64,000 bases of DNA from positions 7,348,920-7,412,919 of the forward strand of contig JAKSZU010000018.1 of the NCBI GenBank assembly GCA_026018925.1. The letters are read 5' to 3'. Shown piece after piece: positions 56,008-64,000 of this stretch. Positions within the stretch are counted from its first letter, which is position 1. Each line of letters starts with the position of its first letter. A program made the translations under genes and the position numbers. The stretch is from Tupaia tana. Lineage: Eukaryota > Chordata > Mammalia > Scandentia > Tupaiidae. Below the pieces are notes generated by a model. That model saw nothing but the letters and a program-made list of their open reading frames with translations. It was not told where the DNA came from and searched no databases.

Positions 56008-59000
56008 AGAGCCCTGACTCACTTGGCCCAGTGCTCCAGGGCACCTGACTTTCATCTCTGCCTTCTGTTTTGAAAAACGGAGCCCAGTGTCTGCCCTGGC
56101 CAAGGAGTTTGTCAAGGTGTTTCTTTATACCTAGGGTTGTGTCCATTTCTTCGTATCCTTTGGTTGCTCCTCATTGGTTTGATTTTGTGTAACAGTTGGG
56201 AAACGCAGCAGACCTGGCCTCTCCCACAAACCCACCCTAGCTGGCCAGAAAGCTCTCGAGGGCTCTCTCTTCCCAGAGCTCTGCCAGGTACCACTTCCTC
56301 TCCCCACTTGCTGAAATGCACCATCGTGGTCCAGGAAGGGGAAGACTGCTTTCCCCCAATCCTTCTGACTCAGGCTGTGTCTACACAGTGCCTCTGATTT
56401 GGAGACTTGGCCGTCATGGGTCTCTCTGGTTAAGTGTCCATTGGGTGCCAGGGGATGTTCAATCTTAGGGAATTTCTAGACTGATGAGCAAAATGATTGT
56501 GTAGACCTGGCTTCAGTCTCCTCTCTGATGCAGATCTGTGTGACTATTAGGGCTTGGTCTTAAAACCCAATTGAGTGATTTACAAACCCAGATATTGTAC
56601 ATTTAGAAACGTTTTGTTAAATATATATTTTTAAAACAATGTAAGTGGAAATTCTGATAATTTATGTGTATTATATGTAAAGCTAGTTTTGCAAAAACAT
56701 GAACTACTAGGAAAATGTTTTTTCTTTAATTGGATTTATTTTATTTATTTATTTTTGTTTATATATTCTGATGTCTGTTGTTCACACAGATACTATTTTC
56801 ATACTGCCCTGGACCAAATCCCATACAGGGTTCCTACTGTTGGGTGCATTCTAGCAATGAACCACATGGAAATACAATTCAGAGAGATGAATAGGAAGGA
56901 TATCTGTGGCTAAAAGAAATAGCTCTGCACCAGACTCTCTGTATAAAATGATTCTCAGTTGTAATAATATGATATTAGATCTTTAGGTTTGTCCTTGGGA
57001 GAAATCATTGGAGAGTTTTCTTTTCACTCTGTGATCTTGGAGGAGGCTGTCTCAGCCTGAATACCCCTAAAACAGATCCAGTCCCTAGTTGTGTGGTATC
57101 AGGAATTGGTGGGGCAGAGTCCCTCCTTGGGGGTTGTGTGTTGTTTAGAGTGAGACTTTTTTTCCTTTGGGCAAATGACTGAACTTGATTTCAGAGTCCA
57201 TTTCTTCCACATGGGCAGTGGTGTCTGGTCTGGTCCTTCCAGGAAGGGGAGGCAGAGTGCCCACTCAACTGAGCCATCTGTACAGGTTTGAATCTTTTTG
57301 TCCCAGAAGCCTGGACTTTCTAGTTGTTTGTTCACACGAGGGAGGGATAACCAGGCATGAGGTTCTCCTTGCCCCATGCCCCTGGGCAGCAGCTGTATTC
57401 AACCGTCAGACTAGAGTCCCTGGATCAGCGGCTGAGAGGGAGGGGCATGGGGCTTGGTTTTGGCATCACGGTTAGAGCAGAGAAATGGAAGGAATATATT
57501 TTGCATGAGGCATAAATCTGTTGTTGGTTAAGCACCCAGAGAAAGTTAGATTTTTCAGGGTCGCGAGATTTTTTCCATTTCCAGCACAACCTCTGAGTAC
57601 TCCTGGCAGCCCTTTGCATGTCCCTTCTCTTTTCATGTCAGTTGCCATTCTTTCTTGAGTGTTTCTTGGAGAGAGTAGAATAAGGTGGTGAAGCTGGGCA
57701 CAGCTGGCAGAGGTGTGTGGTGGACTGATAAGAGCAGAGCCTGGATATGGTTCTCTCTTTCTCTCTCATACTCATCCTTCATCTTTTCCTACAGGTGATG
57801 AGATTCCATAGAAAGAACAGGTGGAGGGATTCATGGCCCTGCCCTTTCATTTCATAGAGCAGATTGAATGTCTACACTAGAACTAGAGACATGATCCTTT
57901 AAATAGTGAACCTTGAGTTTATTTGGACTCTTGGCTCTTAGAGTGGCCTTGGTTCCCTCTATAGAAAGCTTCTCTCCTTGAGAGTTTATGAGGGTCAGGG
58001 AGGACAGGAAACTTTACTTCCCCTCCAACCTGTGCCATCTTGGCCATGTGGATACAGAAGGGGGCAGCCATCTTGGCTGGAGCCAGCTAGAGAAGATATA
58101 ATTGAAGTTCTGTGTACCCTTTCCTTTGTCTACACACTAGGACTGACTATCTCTCTCTAACCCAGTTCCTGCTGATGGTTAGCTTCCAGTGTCTTGTATT
58201 GGATCCATTTGAGTTAATAGTCCTGTTCCAGGAGGGCTTTTGCAGAACTTTTAAGGTATTCAGACCTTAGAAACTACAGCCTGTAGTTGACATACTTCCA
58301 GCTTAGAAATAATGTCTGTGGGTAAAATAATGTCTGTGAGTTTGATGGGTAAAAAACTGTCAAACTTAATTGCTAAGAATGAAATTGGATAACTATGAGA
58401 AGGTAGTAGAGAATTAATTTAAAATATTACTCTCTTTTGGTATAGATTAAGCTAGGGAATGTTCTCTCTGAAGCATGAAAATCTGTTTTTCCCATATGAA
58501 GTTTAGTATGAAGATGGAAAATAATAATCACAATAGACTTTGAACAATGCAACTCTATCTCAGAATATCCACATTTTAAAATAGCCTTGACTGAATGTTG
58601 AATTGCATTTCCCATTATTAATTGTTGGTTTTAAAACTTTTTGTAAACTTTTTTTAATTTGGAGTTTAGTCATGCAATTTTCCAATCTAGTTTCTGTGGA
58701 AAATTTTTTAGCAAAGAGAAACAAATAGAAACAACTTCAAATCTTCCTAAGTGAATATTTAAAATACAGAATCACTTCTCTTCTTTGTTTCTGTATTCAG
58801 ATACTTAGATCTGTTGTATATATTAGTCTAGACACTCGCTAATATACACAGTATTTAAGACTCTAAATGAGATTTCTTAAGTATTTTATTTTATTCTCTG
58901 TAAATGGTTTTGTATAATCTTTAAAAATCTACACTTTGCCTTTGTAGATATTTAAGGGAAACCATTTGGGGGTTGTCTTGCATGTATATTTTTGTTGTAG

Positions 59001-59470
59001 ATAAGTGTTACTTAGTTATTTCTGCAAATTTTGGTTGAAATGCTTACAGACTTTAATATAGTATATATTTTCAGAATATAAACTTTTATATTTCTGTGGT
59101 AAGTTAGGATATGCGTTTTAGGCAATCTTTTCCATTAATATCACCTATTCTTTCAAAAAAACAGCATACTGGTTTGGTGCCAATTTATTTTTGTTTTTTG
59201 ATTTTTTTTCCCATTGGGATCTAATGCTCTTATATATAGAGAAGAGGTTAATTTTCTTTTTCTCAAAGTAATTGAGTTTGAAGTATAATTTGAAAATGTA
59301 TTGAATTTGTGAATAAGCCTTACCATTAGGATCAGTAAATTTTCCAACATTTGCAACTACACATGTAGTTTAAGATCTCCCCATAAATTCTCACTGTGTG
59401 GCACTTGATGGAGTTTGTGAACAGAGCCTTAAGCTTGTTGCAAAAATAAAAATAAAAGGGTAATACGGGT
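56008..59470 (+). other. CDYL2: CDYL2 3' UTR (minimal extent)
   Basis: Sequence directly after the stop codon, with no splice donor needed and increasingly AT-rich from about 58.2 kb, as expected of a long mammalian 3' UTR. It contains many ATTTA and TTTTTA tracts, possible AU-rich instability elements. The end at about 59470 is set by the overlapping AATAAA hexamers near 59445; a longer form to about 61520 is equally possible. No young SINE lies inside it, in contrast to the introns. Only transcript data can fix the end. Confidence 0.55.
59445..59456 (+). terminator. Candidate poly(A) signal (proximal)
   Basis: Two AATAAA hexamers almost back to back (AATAAAAATAAA), followed within 30 bases by GGGTTGTTTCCTG, a plausible GU/U-rich downstream element. 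Position 3.4 kb after the stop codon fits a long CDYL2 3' UTR. Sequence-only call. Confidence 0.45.
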
Positions 59471-61494
59471 TGTTTCCTGCATGCAATGTAAGCCATGTTG
59501 ATGGACTTGATACAGTTTATAATTCATGGCTAAACTGAAGAGTTTGGTTGAGTTGATGGCGGCAGGGACCAGATAGACACCTTGGTGATTGTCTTTGGCC
59601 ATAAGGATGGACCAAGGACAGATTTTTCAGAGCCACCTTCGTACCATTTACATGGTTTAGACACGGTCATAGGGAGGGCTGCTGGTCTATCATTTGTTTT
59701 GAACAAATGACATTTCCTGCCTCTGACCCTAGTGGTTGATGCCAGGTCTCTTGTGGGTGACTTGGAAATGTCTAGTCTGGCTGAGGTCAGCACTTCTTGA
59801 GAGATGTTAACAAAGTTTACATATGAGTCTTACTGTGTAGACAATCTGAAGTCGATTTCAGTTACATAATCAGCATTCCCATATGTCCTCAGTGTCTTAT
59901 CAATGAACTGTGTGTGTCAAGCCATACTAACCTAGAGTTTAGCAGGGCAAATGCAAACTAGATGTAAAACATACACATCTGCTAAAGCCAAGTCTATCCA
60001 GGGCTGTTTTAATGGAGTGCAAGTCATGAGCTCATTGGCATTAGAGCCATGGTGTCTGGGATCTAATAAAACCAACTACAATTTGGACTCAAGTTTTCTT
60101 GATTATGGTTCCTTTTGGTCAGCCACATTTCAGTAGTCCAGGGCTATAGAATGGCTAAGCCAGGTTATTTGGTTCATCTCTAATAAGTGCTCATAAAGTC
60201 AACTTACTCCATTGGAATGGAGATTTGCTTCATATTTTTGCAGTGTGTGTGGCAGTTGGAAAAACTGATATATGATTTTAAGCCTCAGCTCTGGTGTCTC
60301 TATGGGTTGACCTTACCTCATTGGCCCAACATCTGGCCTGATGCTGGAGCTCATTAAGTTGACTCTTGGAAGTTTGAAGGGTATAGAGTTTTCCATCTAG
60401 TATTTAATTTGTCCCTGTGCCATTAGTCTCAGCTTGAAGTCATTTGCCAATGTCTGTGTTGACAGGATTGTGAAAATATTGCCTTTCATTAAAGCCAAGG
60501 ACCAAAGAATTCCATTATTCCAACAGAGCATGAGTTTCATAGGTTGTGGGCACATCTAGGCAGAGATGCACGTGCTTTATGGCATAGAGAAACTGCTCCC
60601 TTCCACTGACCTCAGACCCCACCAGCTGGCCACCTAGAAAAATTTGTTATCACCTTGAGAAGGCTCTGAAAGGTGTTTCTAAGGTTGAAACTCAGTATCT
60701 CAGGTGGGTGTTTCAGCTGTGTATTCCTAACCCTTTATCCATATCATAAGAAGTGGAGGTCTAGCATTTCTACAGGTTGTCTGACCAGTGTAGATGAATC
60801 CTCCATCTGAATATGCACCTCTAGTGTGAGTTTTGCAGATGTGTCTACACTGAGCAGTGGTATCCTGCAATTGCCAAATTTCCACCTCCTTTTGTTCTGC
60901 ATCGACTCATTCCAAACCCTGTTTGGCATGAGAAGATTTTCAATTCTCACACCTGGTGATGCTCCATTCTCATTCATGCTGAAGTCATTGATCCATTAGC
61001 CAGTTGAGAAGTGATTGATGCTGAAGAAGTGATCTTCTATTGGTAAGGCTTATTACCAAACTTCTGATGATGAAGCAGGCTACCAAAAACTTATCCAGCC
61101 CACCCTCGGAGTGTTGGGATTTGATCATGGATGTAGCACACACACCAAAATTCACGGAGACCTTTGCAAAATTAGGCTACTCATTTTATTTTGCCAGATC
61201 ATCATGGAGAGTCTTTAACTAGTTCTGAATATTTGTAAGTATGAGTACTTCATAGAATTATAAAGCAGGTACAGCTGACCCTTTCTCACCACATTGTAAA
61301 TATTTCCTGAGACTGGGTGCAGACTGAGGGGTAATAATCTTCTGATTTATCAAAAGCTGACTGTCTAGGCAAATTGTACACTCTCTTTGTGAATGGTCCT
61401 GTAACGTGTATGAACACATTTCTGGGTGCCTTAGAAGTTGTATTTTTCATGTGTGCTAATATGCAGTATTTATACATTGTGAGAAGCTGCTTTG
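59471..61494 (+). other. Unassigned low-repeat region, possible extended 3' UTR
   Basis: About 2 kb with mixed composition, no long ORF and no repeat family I can name. It is bracketed by two good poly(A) signals, so it may be the distal 3' UTR of CDYL2. On the minus strand there are only short ORFs (87, 77 and 101 codons) of no recognised family. It could also be an old degraded insertion. Confidence 0.3.
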
Positions 61495-61500
61495 AATAAA
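61495..61500 (+). terminator. Candidate poly(A) signal (distal)
   Basis: AATAAA followed about 15-35 bases later by CTTCGTCTCC and TTGCTTGTGTTCCCC, a good U/GU-rich downstream element. It would extend the CDYL2 3' UTR to about 5.5 kb. A third hexamer at 60065-60070 has a weaker context. Confidence 0.4.
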
Positions 61501-62149
61501 AAGGTTGAAACTTCGTCTCCATTTGCTTGTGTTCCCCTTTTATAGCCTGTGTATAGAGTTCACAGACAGGTTCTGTGGTTTCTGAACACACAAGTTTCTG
61601 GGGCCTCCTGAGGTTGAAACATCTGATATTTCTAGGTCATGTCTGGGTTCCTGGGAGCACAGGCACTAGGAACCTCCAACTCAAGCCTGGCTTAAGCTTC
61701 AGTTATTCAGGAAGGCAGTCACTGGGAGCAATAGCTTGAAGCCAGGTAACCTCAGAACTAGGGACTACAGGGTTGATTTGTCAGGGGATTGACATCAGTG
61801 TCTGCCTTTTTCTTGATTCTTCAAAATGTTTCCTTTTATCAGGGATTCCCTCCTCAATAGACACAAGTGTTCTGGGAGGTTGGTCCTGTACAAATTCAAC
61901 TGTCATTAATGGCCAACAGTGATATTTGTCACTGCAGATGTATGCAAAGTGCTTTTACATACTTATATACTTGATTTCATTGCTTTGGTCATCATAACGT
62001 GGCTTTTAGGAGACACATACAAATTAGGTCCCCTGACTTCCAGGACCCAGCCTCAGAGACATTATAGGGGCTGCAGGAAAGAGGAAGAGGGAATTTTTCA
62101 GGGGTTTGCGGTAATAGTGAATTCTGAGAAAGTTCATGTGTTTTTTTCC

Positions 62150-63890
62150 TCTACTTCTCACCCTCTGCCAACTCCCCCCTTCTCCCACACTGTCTGACAT
62201 GAACAGTTATTTTCCATACTTTTTTTTACCCCCACATTTTATTGATTCACTAAATATCTTAATTTAAAGACTTTCAATAGCAAGTACAGCAGATATGTAC
62301 ATATTTATGAATGCATGTCTGGATTTAGGCATAAACCTCTGAATAAAGTGAACATTCTATAAAATAGCACCTCTCTGGGGCTGTATAGCTCACTGCAGTC
62401 ATTAAATAGGTATTAATAGGTATTTTTAAATGCATTTTTTAATTTCAAAAAAATAGTTTTCATTTTAATAGATCAAAATAAAAAATTGTTAAGAGAAATT
62501 TGCTTAAAACTTAAAGCCAGGAAAAAGATTGGTCCTCAGTTCAAATAGTAGGTAGATGAACCTCTATCAACAGTTCAAGAGAAGACAAAAATCCTTAAAT
62601 ATGGAAATCAAAGCATCAAAGAAAACCAGTAATGTTTTAGTCTAAAGAAAAAGATATATGTCACTAGTTTAGAGTCAGGTAGTTAATCTCTCTTTTATTG
62701 AATTTGCAGTATGACTGTGGTCTGATCTTTTCATTTAAACTCTGGAAGTTAACATTCAACTCCAGACTTGTCCCTACCATTAAGCTGGCCATTCTCATGC
62801 TTGTTTCTTGGACTCTTATTTTTGTGTGTCCTACTTTAGTTTTCCTGGTATAGCACTCCCTTCAGAACTTCTTGGAGAGCTAGTCTGGTTTTGATAAATT
62901 CTTTCAGGTTTTGTTTATCCGAGAATGTTTTTTGTCTTTTTTCCCCATATGAAAGACAGTCTTGCTGGGTATAGTATTCTTGGTTGAAATTGTTTTTCAC
63001 TTAACGCTTTGAAGGTATTTCCCCGTTCTTTCCTTGCTTACGTTGTTTCCAATGAGAGGTTCAATGCGATATCCTTTGAAAGTAATTTGACATTTCTCTC
63101 TTGCCAATTTTAGTATCTTGTCTCTGTTTGTGGTTTTGTTCAATCTGGCTATTACGTGCCTTGGAGAAGATCATCTTGGGTCGATTCTATGTGGAGTCCT
63201 TTGTATTTCTTGAGTCTGGATATTTGAATGCCTCTCTAGATTTGGAAAGTTTTCTTCTAGGTAGGATGTCATGGAACAGATTATCAATGCCTTTATTAGT
63301 TTCTTCACCTTCTGGGATACTGATGATCCGGATATTTAGGTGTTTAATGGTATCTAGTATTATTCGTATGTTGTTTTCATTTTTGGGGGGTATTTTCTTA
63401 GTCTTTTTGGTGTATTTCTCTAGGTCACAAGTTCTGTCTTCTACATCTGAGATTCAATCTTCTGTGTGATCTAATCTGCTTTTGATACTTTCAACAGAAG
63501 TTTTGATTTCCTGTATTTCAGCCTTCATCTCTAGCAATTCAGTTTGATTCTTTTTTTTTTTTTTATAATGTGCATTTCCTCTTTCAGATTGTGCAAGAAC
63601 TTCCTCACCTCCTGGAACTTGGTGTCTCTATTCTCCTTTATCTTCTGGAATTTGTTCTCTATTCTCTTGCATCTCTGTTAGCTTTGTCACTATGAATATT
63701 TTAAATTCTTTATCTGATATTTCCATGATTTCCCCTGTATTCTTTGTGGAAGTAGAGGAATTACTCTTTTCCATTAAATGAGAGATATTTTCTTGGTTTC
63801 TCATATTTCTTGTACCTCTGTGGTGGTTTCTGGTCATCTGATGAATTATACATTTTTTTCTTATTTTTTGTAGTTAAATCTGAGCAGTCA
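62150..63890 (-). mobile_element. Second HAL1-like copy, decayed
   Basis: Minus strand. The ORF1 start region at 63837-63628 (69 open codons beginning MTRNHHRGTRNM, closely matching MTRNHRWITRNM of the 14.5-16.8 kb copy) is followed by ORF1 sequence with frameshifts and stops down to about 62870. Then come a linker (about 62430-62860) with the same CTCCAGACTTGTCCCTA segment as 15450-15475, and one tail unit (62150-62430). Again no ORF2 lies between ORF1 and the tail. It is more decayed than the other copy, and the 3'-most tail is missing. Confidence 0.7.
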
Positions 63891-64000
63891 GAGGGATGCA
63901 GGAGGAGGTGACCTGCAGTCTGTAAGCAATACCATTTTTCTCTTTTTGCACAGCTAATTCAATGAAAATTGAAGATTAATCTGACCCCAAAAGTATTCAG

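Overview
This is an intron-rich stretch of a placental mammal genome. The only host gene I can support is the 3' half of CDYL2 (chromodomain Y-like 2) on the + strand. The evidence for a placental genome is a spliced vertebrate gene with GT/AG introns, dense L1/HAL1-type LINEs, ancient L2 and MIR copies, MaLR-type LTRs and MER5-type DNA transposons. I see no Alu or B1. Instead there are many copies of a long tRNA-derived SINE with a CpG-rich body, so a primate or mouse-like rodent is unlikely. I cannot name the species.

Gene layout. Five coding exons lie at 26154-26371, 39154-39326, 46325-46535, 51718-51861 and 55849-56007 (stop TGA 56005-56007). Together they encode the last 300 residues plus a split glycine. 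That is part of the linker between chromodomain and crotonase domain, and the whole enoyl-CoA-hydratase-like (crotonase) domain. The chromodomain exons must lie upstream of base 1. Phases match at all four internal junctions, with no frameshift or internal stop, so the gene looks intact. A long AT-rich 3' UTR follows; poly(A) signals at 59445 and 61495 are candidate ends.

Repeat layout. 1-26153 is intron and carries most of the LINE material: antisense L1/HAL1 ORF1 copies (about 11.1-12.76 kb, 14.5-16.8 kb), an L1 3' region (about 17-20.2 kb) and an L1 ORF2 fragment (23.65-25.25 kb) holding three SINEs in series. The 12.8-kb intron 26372-39153 holds an antisense L1 3' end (26.65-28.0 kb), an L2, an older L1/HAL1 broken by an MLT1-like LTR (33.4-35.3 kb) and a Tigger-like fragment. 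The last three introns hold an MLT1-like LTR, several tRNA SINEs and an MST-like LTR just upstream of the last exon. Beyond the gene, a second HAL1-like copy lies at 62.15-63.9 kb.

Most interesting. The element at about 14509-16789 (minus strand) has recognisable ends: a 9-bp target duplication, and a paralogous unoccupied copy of its target at about 8338-8350. It has a 5' UTR, an L1-type ORF1 of 332 sense codons interrupted by a single in-frame stop, then a 3' UTR and A-tail with no ORF2. This is the architecture of HAL1 ('half-L1') elements. Two or three tRNA-type SINE families and their nested insertions give a relative chronology.
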